DNA of 64,000 bases from contig CM075733.1 of NCBI GenBank assembly GCA_037974335.1, positions 40,203,959 to 40,267,958 on the forward strand. Direction: 5' to 3'. A program made the position numbers and the translations under genes. Positions 1-12,724 of the stretch are shown one piece after another (the first letter of the stretch is position 1; each line of letters opens with the position of its first letter). The notes beneath the pieces were generated by a model. The model saw only the letters and a program-made list of their open reading frames with translations, did no database searches and had not been told where the DNA came from. The DNA is from Prionace glauca. Its lineage: Eukaryota > Chordata > Chondrichthyes > Carcharhiniformes > Carcharhinidae.

Positions 1-1146
1 TTTTAGATATAAACTTCAGTGTTCTGTTAACATTTTAATTGCTTTGTGGTCAAGGTGTTGCTTTTAATGAGTTAAGCCTTTGTATTCTAGTTCTCTTTTC
101 TCTTCTATCCCATTCAGTTTCTTAATTCCTCAGTAGAGTTCATCAATATTTTTAGATTAAAGTTCACTTGTCAGTAAAGTACCCATGGGCTGTGCCCTAA
201 CATTGCATGGATACAAAAGGTGGGATTTTCTGGCTGGGCTCACCCCAAGACTGGAAACTCCTGCCCAGGGTCAAAGGACCTTTGCATGGTTTGTGTCCCA
301 CCCACTAAGATTTCTGTGGCAGGTGGGATGGGAAATTTCCAGCCAAAGTGCTCAGACCAATAATTCCAAATGATATGTCTTTGCGCAACTGGACTCTGTT
401 CTGCAAAACACTTCTTCTAAAAATGAAGGTTATACTACTTTTGCATTAGGAAATAATATTTAAATAATTATATTTAAAGTGGGAAATAATGGAACTTGAC
501 ATTAGAGATTTCACATTCTTAACACAATTTAAAATGAATTTTAGCTGTTTTCAAAACCCTTTCTTTTGCACCTTATTTTGTTGCCTGCCTTGAATTTATA
601 CACGAGCAAACATCTACCAATATGAGATACTTCCATTAGACAATTTTAATAGACAACTTCCATTAATTCTTGAGGGGTGAACATTAGCTAAAGCAAGACC
701 TGTAACTATTTCGTATTTGAAATGCAAATGTCATTGAGGTGGGACGTGACACCACTGGAGGGTGAAATATGATGTCATTGAGAGTGGGATGTAATGTCAT
801 TGGCGGGGGCAGAAATGAAGGTGAGTGTAGGGGCCCACAAAGTGCAAGTCCGCCACTGCCAGTCTGCAAATTTTCTAATGCATTCTTGTATTATGTTGCC
901 TCCTTCTTTGGTGTTAGTTATTTCCTCTCGCTTGGAATCATCTTTTAATTTTGATTATTTGATATTGTTATTAAGAAAGTATGAATGCAGAAAATACATG
1001 ATGGCAAGATGTGGGGTCAGGTCAGAAAGTCTGGGCATCAGGAGATCTTCAGTAAGGATGCTTCATGCCATGAGGTTGCTATGTTGCAAGTGGTAAGGTA
1101 AACAAGCCTGCTTATGAGTGTAAGTAGATCCCACTGTATAATATCA
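1..1146. other. Non-coding, AT-rich
   Basis: No gene recognised. About 222-345 is a short repeat-like block of the form seen elsewhere in the window, with a 'gggattttctgg' type start and a 'ggaaatttccagcc' type end. Nothing else could be supported. Confidence 0.5.
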
Positions 1147-1357
1147 GGACTCGGGTTAAATTGCCGGCTAGGGTCACAGACTGTTTGGAGTTTGCACATC
1201 TTCCCCGTGTCTGTGGGTTTCCTCCCACATTCTGAAAGACATGCTGGTTAGTTGCATTGACACGAACAGGTACTGGACTGTGGCGACTAGAGGAATTTCA
1301 CAGTAACTTCATTACAGTGTTAATATAAGCATTACTTGTGAATAAATAATAAATAAA
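1147..1357 (+). repeat. HE1-like SINE, B-type tail, 5' truncated
   Basis: Starts at the tRNA B-box region (actcgggtt), runs through the common body (gtttgcacatcttccccgt, tttcctcccacatt) and ends in the B-type tail (cagtaacttcatta, then a run of ataaat). Confidence 0.85.
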
Positions 1358-2997
1358 ATTTACTTTAAAGTATTGGGAAGTGGGGGTGCAGGGTTCCAAG
1401 GTCAGGAAAGAAGGTAGGGTGATGCATGTGGGGTTTTGGCAGAGGCCTGATTAGGCAATGCATTTCAGTGATGGAGACGCCTGGATTTTCAGGCAGCATG
1501 TCGTTAGCAGAGACCCATAATCCAGTCAAAGTGGTGATGGCATCTGCCAAACTGAAGGACTCTGAGCAGGCTAGTGCAGATAAACTTTAGCAGTTTTGAG
1601 CCCAGCAAGCCGCAGGTTTTCAGTGTCAATTCAGGATTTTTTTGTTTCAGGAGAAAAAAATTGGGAAACAATTGGTTTTAAGCTTCCTATGTTCTGGTTT
1701 TAGCCTTTTCAGGATGCTTTTTCAAAATTTCTACTTCAGAAAATGCCATAATTATGGTTGCTATTCTCACAATTCGTAAGAGATGGTCGGAAATAATAAG
1801 CTGCTGGTTGAATGTCAACTAAGACGTTAATCAGGATGTTTTAATTGCAATTTAGTCTTCCTTTTTGACTGTATAATGAATGCAATTAATATTGTTTCTG
1901 TAATTCATCCAGTAGAATTACCTGTTTGACAGTATGTGTGCTTAATTGAAATATATTTTTTGTTGAAGTCTTCTTAAGCTTATGAATGTTAATGAAATAC
2001 CAGTGGTGACCTTTAAAGTTGATTTGAACATAAAAGTATATTATGCAACTTGTCCTTTAGGTACAATTAATCTCTTACTCAGTCTCGAGAACAGACCTGT
2101 TCAGATTGGAAGCAATAGTAAGAACTTACATTTTATATCGTGACATTGTCGGCAAACTTTCAATATGATATGAGAACCCAAATATTATTGCATGCTCCCT
2201 TACAGGCCATCTACAGTAACCAATAGCCTTAAATATATCACAGCATCATTATATTTTATAAATTAAAATGGTTGCAGTGTATTAAACTGCTTTTAAAGAG
2301 CATCACCATCTTCTTACTACAGCAATGTTGATGTCAAATATTAAATTTCAATTTTACCTGCATTGTTTAGATATGGAACTTTCAAAAAGGCAGCATCAAC
2401 TGCTAAAACAAAGACGCTGACTAAAGATGGTTACCAGAGGTCACCTGACCTCTCTGTAACTGCAATTTGGTCAAGTTTCTGGAAGTTTCCAATGTGGATC
2501 ACAAATAGAAGCCCAGGCAACCTTCCTGTGGAATTTAACACCTGCTAATATCTATGATTATTTCAAGCATGGACTCAAACCTAAAATGGCTATTATAATT
2601 TGCATAACAAAATAACTACATCCCAGAGGACGAGGCCTATTCTTGCTACGCTCCCACTGCAGCGAAGACATAGAATTTGGTGGCAAGCCAAATCTCCGTT
2701 CACTGCAGCAGGATGGGAACATCTCGGTAGCATGAACGGTTGGAAAATTACAGCCAGGGAGTCTACAGAGACACCGACTAATCTGCTTGCATGGAAGCAT
2801 TCTGGAGAAGTAACAGCACAATGCATATAATAGCATCAGCAGAAGGTTGCTTACTCTATCACCTCCCAAAACCAGCGCCAGAGGGACATACACTTTTGTG
2901 TATGTCCTGCTGTGATGTCATGCCCCACACTCCCATGATGTGGTGCTCCACCCCAGTAATGTCAACCCAGCCCCACATTATGTATCACAGCTTGATT
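1358..2997. other. Non-coding, no gene recognised
   Basis: About 2630-2765 resembles a short repeat that recurs at 13715-13803 (shared ccaaatctccgttca and catgaacggt). The open stretch at 2363-2548 has no recognisable domain. Confidence 0.5.
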
Positions 2998-3455
2998 TGG
3001 CTCCTGCTCTGACCAAGACCATAAGAAACTACGAACAATTGTGAATGCAGCCCTGTCTTCCACACAACCAGCCTCCTGACCATTAACTCCATCTACACTT
3101 CTCACTGTCTCAGAAAAGTAGCCAGCAGAATCAAGGACCCCATGCACCCGGACAACTTCCCTTCCACCTTTTTCTGTCAGGAAAAAGATAGAAATGTCCG
3201 AGAAAATGTACCAACCAGCTCAATAACAACTTCGCCCCTGCTGCCATCAAACGTTTGAATGATTCTATCGCACATTAAGCTGATCTTTCTCCTCACCCTA
3301 TTGATAACTGCAACACTATATTCTGCGCCTATCCTTTCTTTCTCCTCTACATACTATATGAACATTAAGTTTTGTCTGTATAGCGCATAAGAAACAATAC
3401 TTTCCACTATATCCCAAAACATGTGCCAATAATAAATAAAGTCAATATTACATCA
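2998..3455 (+). mobile_element. L2-like LINE 3' end, truncated
   Basis: Homologous to the copies ending near 7108 and 57275. It begins 'ctcctgctctgaccaagacc' and ends 'gccaataataaataaagtc'. The deduced protein end (SGRKYK...N.FFP.AVRLLN type) is that of a vertebrate L2/Rex-type non-LTR element. It is diverged and old. Confidence 0.7.
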
Positions 3456-3581
3456 AAATTATTTCAAGCCCTGTCTCAAATGGCATCAAGCTCTGACACA
3501 AATGACATAATTGCTGTCCTGATCCCGCCTGTCCTCAGCTCAAACAACGCAAGCCACAAAATACAAGAAAGTACACAAAGT

Positions 3582-3625
3582 TTTTCATAAGTTACAAAGC
3601 TTCAGTGCTTTGTAACTTATGAAAA
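3582..3625. repeat. Perfect 19-bp hairpin
   Basis: The left arm 3582-3600 (ttttcataagttacaaagc) is the exact inverse of 3607-3625, with a six-base loop. Similar sequences (caagccacaaaatac type) lie on both sides at about 3550 and 3661. Its role is unknown. Confidence 0.85.
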
Positions 3626-4134
3626 GATTCCTGTAACTGATGAATTCAAATCCATAATACAAGCCACAAAAATACAACAAATACACAGATCACTGCTTTA
3701 AATCTTTTTAATTTAACAAGTCTTTAATTGATGATTTGCAATCCAAGCTGACCTGTTGTCAACATGACGATAGAGATGGTCAATACCATCTCTTTAGGTC
3801 TTGAGTAGAGCAAACACAGAGCTGGCCAACGAGTAGTACATCACAGACCAGTGCAGGACGGAATAAGCCAGGAAAAGTCTAGCAAATACTCAAATCAAAT
3901 GGATTCCAATGGGTTCAAGTCCAATATTAGTGGCTTTGCTGACAACTTTCTGGCAGGATTCCATTCTTTGTTCAAAAGGAACTTTTTGAAGGCTAGAATT
4001 GAGAGCGATGAGGGAATCATGGTTACTCACTGGTTATATCTGTTTCCACATGACAGCCATAATAACAGACCAGCTAATGGTTGTCTCATTTGAAAAACAG
4101 AATTTAAACAACAGAATATGGAAGAAGGACATAT

Positions 4135-4440
4135 TTTTTAAAATTTTCTTGTTTCATCAATTGTTTCACCTAAATTTCTGCATGAGGGAAACATCCTCTC
4201 AGCATCTTCCCTGTCAAGCTCCTTAGAATCTGTTTCAGTAAGATCGCCTCTCATTCTTCTGATCACCGCTGTGTATACATCTAACCTGCCCAACCCTTTC
4301 TCATGTAAAAGCCCCTTCATCCCAGGAAGTGGCCTAGTGAACCTTTGAACAACTTCTATATAAGTACATATCTCCTTAAGTAAGGAGACCAAAACTGTAA
4401 ACAGCAACTCTAAGGGATATCTCACCAGTGCACTGCAGAG
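4135..4440 (-). mobile_element. CR1-like LINE fragment
   Basis: On the minus strand the deduced words FTRPLPGMKGL, LRRMRGDLTET and ERMFP are the post-RT region of the CR1-like elements seen whole at 46992. It is truncated at both ends. Confidence 0.75.
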
Positions 4441-4442
4441 TT

Positions 4443-5020
4443 ATTACTCAATAAGAAGTCTCACAACACCAGGTTAAAGTCCAACAGGTTTATTTGGTAG
4501 CACAAGCGTCTAGCTTTCGGAGCACTGCGTCTTCATCAGGTAAATGAGAGTTCTGTTCACAAACAGGACATATAAAGACACAAACTCAATTTACAGAATA
4601 ATGATTGGAATGCGAATCTTTACAGCTAATCAAGTCTTGAAGATACAAACAATGTGAGTGGAGAGAACATTAAGCACAGGTTAAAGAGATGTGTATTGTC
4701 TCCAAACAGGACAGTTAGTGAGATTTTGCAAGTCCAGGCAAGTTGTCGGGGTTACAGATGATGTGACATGAACCTAAGATCCCGGATGAGGCTGTCCTCA
4801 TGTTTGCGGAACTTGGCTATTAGTCTCTGCTCAGCAACTCTGCGCTGTCGTATGTCGTGAAGGCTGCCTTGGAGAACGCTTACCCGAAGATCAGAGGCGG
4901 AATTCCCGTGACCACTGAAGTGTTCTCCAACAGGAAGAGAACAGTAATAACTCATGCAGTTGCAAACAAAGTGCCAACTTCTAATCACAATGTCCAACTG
5001 CTTATCAAGCTGGTGCACTA
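4443..5020 (-). mobile_element. Penelope-like retroelement, 3' portion
   Basis: The minus strand codes for SLPVGEHFSGHGNSASDLRV, then VLQGSLHD and AEQRLIAKFRKHEDSL, which I recognise as the end of the GIY-YIG endonuclease region of vertebrate Penelope-like elements. The terminus (caacaccaggttaaagtcc on the plus strand) is shared with 14829 and 22141. It is 5' truncated. A hammerhead-like core lies at 4514-4540. Confidence 0.75.
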
Positions 5021-6739
5021 ATGTACTCGCATCTTAAAATGAGTCCAGAGGGGCATGTCATGAACGGACTAACTTTTGAAAGGATAATAAGTAATACCCT
5101 GCAGCACTCACATTTTACTGGTACATCTGTCCCTAATTCCGATTCTGGGGCGGGGGAGGGTCACAAAATGGAATTCCTCATTGGCCTCGGGTGGGATCAT
5201 TTGAGCCTTGCCCGAGCAAGGTCTTAAAATACCAGCCTGAGTCTCTGAATTTAACCTGAAGGACTTAAAAAAAATCAAAAGTTTCTCAAATGTAGAAAGC
5301 AAAATTCGGAAGACCTGTCTCTCCCTACTTATTGTTGGCAGGTTAAATAGCAATTTGTGCAGGGTCTGGCAATGGTTGATTTGCCTGTTTCCATAGACCA
5401 GTATACTTCATCTACAGAGAGAAAAACAAGCAGGGTGAGTAGAAATCAGTTAATGTTAAAAACAGTAGTGTGCTGTTGAATGCTGTAAATTCTATTTTTA
5501 CTTTGTGTGGATTTTTCTCTGCTTCCTCTGCTCCTGAAGGTACTGTGTTTTCCCAGGCTACAGCTGTCCACTGGGATGTCATCATAAGTGGCTATTATTC
5601 GTGGAGGAACTTTGACAGTAACTGTCAACAGGTCTTCAACTATGGAGAAGATACCACAGCTGAGCTAGTTCCTGTCCTCACCTAGTGTCCATATCCTTGT
5701 ACTTCCAGCAATGCTATTGGAGAGCAACCAGGATCAGGGATACTAGTTGATTTCCCTTCTCCCTAACTGAAAGATCCGGGTACTATCTCCATCCCCACCA
5801 TGGTTGAGATCAGCTAACAATACAAACAGGGAACCACACCTTCACTCTCTCAACTCCAGGAGGCGTAATGATAGCATCCCTACCACTGGACCAGAAGCTC
5901 TGGGATCAAGTCCAATGCCGGAACTTGTTGGCCACGGAAGGAATATTCAGCACATTCAACAGGCTGACAATCAGCTCGGAAATTCTTCCACCACTATTTC
6001 CCAAAGGGTGAAAAAAACAGTGTGGATGTGAAGATATGCTAAAATAAAAACTCCCTCAGCCATTTATTAGATAAACGCATTGAGCCATTGGACAAGTGGC
6101 GAATAATTAATTCTCAGCAATCACGAAAACATGTTCAATCTTAATACATGCAAAAAAATGGTGATTGTGATTTTTCTCCTTGCTTGAAGTAAAAGAATAA
6201 GGTTGTTTCAATATCCAAAGGAAACACACATCTACTGTGGTACATTAATTGAAAATCAGCACTGGGGTGGAAAAAATGCCTTTAAGTGGCAATTCTGATT
6301 AACTAAGAAGTGCAACAATAGCTATTTAGACCTTTTGTTATATTCACTTGAGACTGTTCATTCATTCATTTACTGATCAATATGGAAAAGGAAGTTTCTC
6401 TCCTGTAGGTTTGCTCAACCATGCAATGAGTTCACTGGCACACTGCTCTTTAGTGTTTCCATCAGAGCATTAAAGATTAATTGGGATTAAGTGCTACTTC
6501 CTGACATTTCTCAGAACAGGCTATCATTCATATCAAAGCTGATTCTATCCAGATGATAACACAACTCGAACAGTGATAGATATGACTTACCATCTATGGG
6601 GTAAGCGTGTTTACCCTTCAACAATGGTTTTCTTCTCTTCAATCAATGAAAGATTTATACTGAGGATATACATGGATTATCACATCTATCCAACAGAAGT
6701 TCCACTTATCACAAGCTGCACATTGTGAGTTATCTAAGA
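5021..6739. other. Non-coding, no gene recognised
   Basis: Several short open frames, none with a domain, signal or splice context that I could support. Confidence 0.45.
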
Positions 6740-7108
6740 CCACTGTGTGCAACCTAAGGTGGATTAATATTTCTGGATCTTCCTGCTGCCTCAGCAAAGC
6801 AGCCAGCATAATTAAGAACCCCAACGTAACCCGGACATTCTCTCTTCTGTCAGAAAAAAGATACAAAAGTCTGAAGTCATGTACCAACCAACTCAAGAAT
6901 AGCTTCTTCCCTGCTGCTGTCAGACTTTTGAATGGACCTACATCCCACAAAGTTGCCCTTTCTCTACACCCTACTATGACTGTAACACTACATTCTGCAC
7001 TCTCTCCTTTTCTTCTCTATGAACGGTTTTGTCTGTATAGCGTGCAAGAAACAATACTTCTCACTGTCTACTAATACATGTGACAATAATAAAGCAAATC
7101 AAATCAAA
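6740..7108 (+). mobile_element. L2-like LINE 3' end, truncated
   Basis: Deduced words KNSFFPAAVRLLNG, then the 3' UTR 'tctgtatagcgtgcaagaa' and the end 'acatgtgacaataataaa'. Same family as 2998-3455 and 56850-57275. Confidence 0.8.
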
Positions 7109-8254
7109 GATCTATTTCAGTGCAATAAGTTGCTGGACCCTACTTTATAACAATTCACGTTTAATTCAAGAAAATAAAAATTACAAAAAAACCAAACAAA
7201 CCCAAAGCAATTAAGACTCAATTTGAACAACTTTGAGCCATATTTGCTATTCTTTGTTTATATTGGCAAAAGCATGAGTAATGATGTAATGGCCCAAGTT
7301 GGAAAGTAGTTCCAAACCAGTCCCACATGTTTAGCACTATTCTAAATAATAATGAATATAGACTAGCAATATGTTTACTAGCAAAGGTTCATTCTTGCTT
7401 ATAAAGGATGCTTAAGATCATTAAAGTATCTTGCAAACACCAAGTAGATTAACGAACAAATTACATTTGTAGGTGTCAAAATATTTTACATTAACTTTTC
7501 AGAATGTCCCCAACTCGTCAACAGCCTTTGGACCTCACAAACCGGGTGTTTTTTTTAATGGGATTCCAAAGTTCCACGCTGTCAGACGGGAATGTTGTAT
7601 AGAAGGAAATCTATTTTTGATCCCTGTTTAAAATAGGGAATATGACCTCAGTGTGTGTGTTGTACACACGAGGCACTCCCAACCCACAAAAAGGCAGAGG
7701 AAAATGGTGTCAGTTGGAAACTGAGGGGAAAGTCCAATTTCGCCTAAAAAGAAATTGAGGAAGATGTTTTTCTGATATCAACAAAGGCTGACGTCAGACG
7801 GGAAAAGCGGTATTGAAGCTGCTGACAGCAATGAAGGCTTTTTTCGTCATGTAATGCAGGAAGAAGGCAGGCAGAGGTTCCATGTTGGATTGCTGGTGGG
7901 CAGCCTCTGATTCACCCACCCCCATCAACTTAGTGAGTCAATGACCTTGAAGGCCATCCCAGGACACAGTGAACACACCAGGAAACAATTTTCACCAGGT
8001 GCATCCCCTGGCACTACCCTGACACCAACTGGCAACAAGCTGGCACAACCCTGTTACCCCAGCATTATCCTGGCATGACCTTGGCACAACACTCTTCCCC
8101 AAGTGCTGCACTCACCTCCAAACTCACTTGAGAGTACCACTCACCAGGTTCAAATATTCTGAGGCCAGTCATGCTTCACACAGTTCTAATATCCCACCAG
8201 TGTGGATGCATATTTGATGTGGGGTGTATGATTCCAGAGTATGGTCCCAATAAT
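7109..8254. other. Non-coding, no gene recognised
   Basis: AT-rich first half. About 7960-8100 repeats a loose 'ctggcacaaccct' theme, a degenerate low-copy tandem. No coding signal. Confidence 0.4.
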
Positions 8255-8430
8255 GATGGATGGGACTTTTCTCCCACTCCGTGACGTGTTTCGCAGCAGC
8301 AAGAAGAAGCATATGCTCACTGGTGGCGGGAACCTAATGTCCCACCATTGTCAACAGGGCTTCCCGTTGAACGTTTGCCACAGCACTGGGAAAGCTGCGG
8401 CAGGGAATGCGTTCAATGTCGTAAGATGCC
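8255..8430 (+). repeat. Short interspersed repeat, unnamed
   Basis: Inverse-oriented relative of the 9723 and 11139 copies (gggacttttctcccactccg, gtgacgtgtttcgc, then cttcccgttgaac). Its full extent is not clear. Confidence 0.5.
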
Positions 8431-9722
8431 ACTGGTGTGAATAGGAGCAAGTTTTTGGTGGATATGTTAATATATTACAATTGGGTACCTGAACTTGAAT
8501 GAGTGGAAATATGGTCCGCCGCTGACTGGGGGGATGGGACAATCATTTCTGCTTTTATGTCAACGCGAAACGCGACTTCGGCCTACTCGCAATATTTTCT
8601 ACTCTCATCGCTAAACCCAACTGGCTTGAAGAGCAGCAGTAAATCCCAGCTTTATTTGTACACCTTCACCCAGGTAAAAACTTGGCCCAAGTCTTTGAAT
8701 TCTCCCCACAGCAATAACAAAAATGAACAATGCAGTGCAGCTTTACATTAACTATCTCCCTGATTAATACATCTCAACAAAACTGCATGAGATGCTAAGA
8801 TGATAATTCGATCATTACCACTGTATACACTTCATAATTGAAAAAGATAAAAAATAGATTTCTTTTGATGAAAAATTGCACCAAGTAACAAGAAAAAAAT
8901 ACTCAGGTTTTCTTTTAAACAATATTTTTTAAAATAATGTTAAATTAGTTGTGTTGACAACTCATTGGAAAGAGCACACCTGAAGCAATGGATAGAATTT
9001 TGAGAAGTATGTAGCATATTCCTGCAAATCAAAGTTATCAAAAGCCTTGTGAATTGAATTTGCTTTTATTATAAAAAAGCCAGAGAGGGTTTATAAGGGA
9101 AAATTCATTGATACTACTCTTGCAGTGAGCAACCAGCCTTCATAGGAATTTGTCAAAGATTGGGCTAAAAATGTTTCACTCTTTTGAGGGTGGCTCACCG
9201 GTGAGAATAAGGGATTGATGGATTTATCACCCAGAGGACTATCCACTTCTCCATCCAACACCTGACTATTCTTTATATCTTTACAGATTCTCCTTCTGCG
9301 CTACATTCTATGATCATATGATTCTCCCTTTCTCATTGCTGCCCTTTGTATAGCTCAGCCATTGCTCCTCTCTCTGAAGAGATGGTCAGTGTATCTGCTT
9401 TACCGCTTTGCTCCTTGCATACAAAAGGGTCTCTATAAATCCTTTGCTTCAATAATTCCCATGTCACACTCTAAATTATTCTTTATTTCTGTGTACTTCT
9501 AATTTTTCTCTATCCTCTTAAAAAGTACTTTAGGACATACGTTGCAATTGCTGAACTAAGGAACATGGATGCACAATTAGCAAGTATATAAAAAAGCCAG
9601 ATATTGGAAGCACTGATTTTCTCAAATGGTAGTGGATATTGCTGAAATCTTACTCCCATTCACGCAGGTGGGATCTTACCATCCTACTGGTGACACACCC
9701 TAAATCCCCAGTGAGGGGTGCA
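8431..9722. other. Non-coding, no gene recognised
   Basis: AT-rich DNA with no convincing exon or named repeat. Confidence 0.4.
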
Positions 9723-9890
9723 TTCAATGGGAAATCCTATTAATAATGGCCGGACTGGAAGATCCTGTAGCCACCTCCCACCACCACAAAACACATTACG
9801 GAGCGGGAGAAAAATCCCACCCAATGTTTGGTTTAAAACAAGGTTGCAGAATTTGAAAACTACTGTCGTCATGGAATATGCTAAATAATA
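9723..9890 (-). repeat. Repeat unit R, copy 1
   Basis: About 170 bases roughly 85% alike to 11139-11308 by eye, from 'ttcaatgggaaatcc' to 'aatatgctaaataata'. Strand is assigned by analogy with the inverse copy at 8255. Confidence 0.75.
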
Positions 9891-10539
9891 ATGCAAGGTA
9901 TCCTATAACAAAGTGAAAGATTTATCAAATATTACCTTCTTCAAAGTTTAACTGTTTACTTACTTCTCTCAAAGCATTAGATAGCAGCCGTGCAGTACAA
10001 ACCCAGTATGATATGTTGGAAGGAGCAGACTGAACTATGCATGATCTTAACATGCTTATAGATGTTTCTTAAGTAAACAGACTCTGTCCATTTATGAATT
10101 AGTTTCTGATCACCAGTGTGTAATTCTGTTTGTTGTTAGGAAATGTAAGCATCTACTGACCAACAAATTACAATTTAATATTATAATAAAACTCCTAAAT
10201 GAAGGTGATTTGCCAGACCAATCAACTTGAATTTAGTCCTGTTGAAATTTTGTCTCAGAATCTCCATTTTAAATTGAGTAAATAGGACAACTTCTGCTTT
10301 AGTTCTAATTTCCTCAGAATAAGGGAAAAATCAAAAATCTTTCAATTCTGTTGCAGGTTTTGTTTAAATAACAAAAAAAAGGAATTTCACGCGGTTTTTA
10401 AAAGAGATGCTTAGTGTCACTGAATGAAATTTAATCCCTCGCAAATGTCCATTAGTTTGTCTGATGGAAGTTAGGCAAAGTAATCAGTTCATTTTGAGAT
10501 CCAGTACCCAAATTTGTTTTGCGATTTTCCTTTTTTTCG

Positions 10540-10790
10540 TGGGATGTGGTCATCACTGACAAGGCCAGTATTTGTTGCCCATCCTTCATTGCTCTTAAAC
10601 TGAGTGGATTGCTAGGCTGCTTCAGAGGGCAGTTAAGGGTCAACCACATTGCTGTGAATCGAGGGTTACACATGGACCAGACCAGTTAAGGATGGTAGAT
10701 TTCCTTCTCTAAAGCTCATTAAAGAACCAGATGGGTTTTTGCAATAATCAATTATAGTTGTAAATGTCACGATTACCGAGACTAGCTTAC
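10540..10790 (-). repeat. tRNA-type SINE family 2 (no head visible), reverse orientation
   Basis: Reads on the plus strand from the tail (tgggatgtggtcatcac, ccagtatttgttgcccatcc) through 'gtcaaccacattgctgtgaa' to 'aaccagatgggtttttgc'. Same family as the fuller copy at 19545. Confidence 0.8.
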
Positions 10791-11138
10791 AATTCCAGGC
10801 TTTTTTAAAATTGAATTGGATCTGGAGTAATCTATTTCTAGATCAGTGATTGATCGGCATCTACAGTTTATTCATTCGTGGGGATCACTGGTTGGCCAGC
10901 ATTTATTGTCCATTCCTCATTGCCCTTAGAGGGCAGTTGAGAGTCAACCACATTGTTTAGGCTCTGGAGTCACATGTAGGCCAGACCAGGTAAGAACAAT
11001 GAGATTTTCTTCCCTAATGGACATTAGTGAACCAGATGGGTTTTTCTTACAATCGACAATGGTTTCATGGTGATCACTAGATCCTTAACTATAGATTTTT
11101 AAAAATTGAATTCATATTCAAACATCTGCCGTGGTGTG

Positions 11139-11308
11139 TTCAATGGGAAATCCCATTAATAACAGCCGGACTGTAAGATCCTGTTGCCACCTCCCATTAC
11201 CACGAAACATGCCATGGAGTGTGAGAAAAGTCCCGCCCAATATTTGGCTTAAGACAAGGTTGCCGAATTTGAAAACTACTGTAGTCATTGAATATGCTAA
11301 ATAATACA
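11139..11308 (-). repeat. Repeat unit R, copy 2, inside a SINE
   Basis: Second copy of the 9723-9890 unit. It interrupts SINE family 2 between 'ctgccgtggtg' and 'caatggattcaaaccc', so it appears to have arrived after the SINE. Confidence 0.7.
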
Positions 11309-11364
11309 GCTTGCAATGGATTCAAACCCAGATCCCATAAGGCCATTAGAAATAGTAGTATTAG

Positions 11365-12465
11365 ACCACTGATACTTTTCTCATCCCCATTCTCCTACCT
11401 TTTCCCCATAACCCCTGATCTCCTTATTAATCGATAACCTATCTATCTCTGTCTTAAAGGCACTCAATGGCTTGGCCTCCACAGCCTTCTGCAGCAAAGA
11501 GTTCCACAGAGTCACCACTCTCTGGCTGAAGAAATTCCTCCTCATCTCTGTTTTAAAGGATTGTCCTTTTAGCCTGAGGTTGTGCTCTCTGGTTCTCGTT
11601 TTTCCTACTAGTGGAAACATCCTCTCCGCGTTCACTCTTTCCAGGAATTGCAATATCCTGTAAGTTTCAAGAAGATCCCCCCTAGTCCTTCTAAACTCCA
11701 ACAAGTACAGACCCAGAGTCCTCTACTGTTCCTTATACCGCAAGCTCTTCATTTCAGGGATCATTCTTGTGAACTTCCTCTGGACCCTTTCGAAGGCTGG
11801 CACACCCTTCCTTAGATATGGGGTCCAAAACTGCTCACAATACTCCAAAAAGGGTCTGACTAGAGCCTTATCCAGCCTCAGAAGTACATCCCTGCTCTTG
11901 TATTCTAGCCCTCTCAACATGAATGCTAACATTGCATTTGCCTTCCTAACTGCCAACTGAACCTGCACATTAACCTTAGGAGAATCTTGAACAATGACCC
12001 CCAAGTCCTTTCATGTTTCTGATTTCCTAAGCATTTAGAAAATAGTCTATGCTTCCATTCCTCCTTCCAAAGTGCACAACCTCACACTTTTCCACATTAT
12101 ATTCCATCTGTAACTTCTTTGCCAACTCCACTAGCCTGTTCAAGTCCTTCTGCAACCCCCCTGCTTCCTCAATATTACTTGTCCCTCTGCATATTTTTGT
12201 ATTGTCTGCAAACTTAGCAACAGTGCCTTCAGTTCCTTCCTCCAAATCATTAATGTATATGTGAAAAGTTGTGGTCCCAGCACCGACCCTTGAGGCACAC
12301 CACTAGTCATTGGCTGCCATGCTGAAAAAGACCCCTTTATCCCCACTCTCTGTCTTCTGCCAGTCAGCCAATTCTCTATCCATGCCAGGTTCTTCCCTTA
12401 ACACCATGGGCACTTTTTAAGAGTCTCCTATGTAGCACCTTGTCCTCATAACATTCCCATAAAAT
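11365..12465 (-). mobile_element. CR1-like LINE, RT core to 3' end, broken
   Basis: Minus-strand frames read SGVPQGSVLGPQLF, then VAKFADNTKI (the usual FADD has become FADN), CEVVHFGRRNG, ANAMLAFMLRGLEYKSRDVL and RTRGDLLETYRIL. The RT is spread over several frames, so it has frameshifts. There is no endonuclease. It sits within SINE family 2. Confidence 0.85.
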
Positions 12466-12724
12466 CCCCATAACATTCACTGAGTTTCTGGATTAATAGT
12501 CTTGTGATAATACCACTAGGCCATCGCCTCTCCAATTTCAAACACACTGTTGAATTTTACCACTCTGCCGGACCTCTAGACTATTTAGTCCAAGCACTTT
12601 TAAAGATTTTCTCCAACATGATTATCATTAAATGATACAGAAAGGAAGACTGATCAAACAGAAAGAAAGACAGACCAACCATAAACTGTGGTAAATATTT
12701 GTTAAAAATTTTCCAGCCATCTGG

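Larger units (their letters stand above)
10865..12535 (-). repeat. SINE family 2 copy split by two insertions
   Basis: Three blocks in order: 10865-11138 (tail and body), 11309-11345 (ggattcaaacccagatcc, the B-box region) and about 12468-12535 (tctggattaatagtc, gataataccactaggcc, the head). Repeat unit R (11139-11308) and a CR1-like LINE (11365-12465) lie between the blocks. Confidence 0.7.

Noticed and set aside
2363-2548. Plus-strand frame after a possible acceptor (ttgtttag)
   Set aside because: No domain, no donor and a composition like surrounding repeat DNA.
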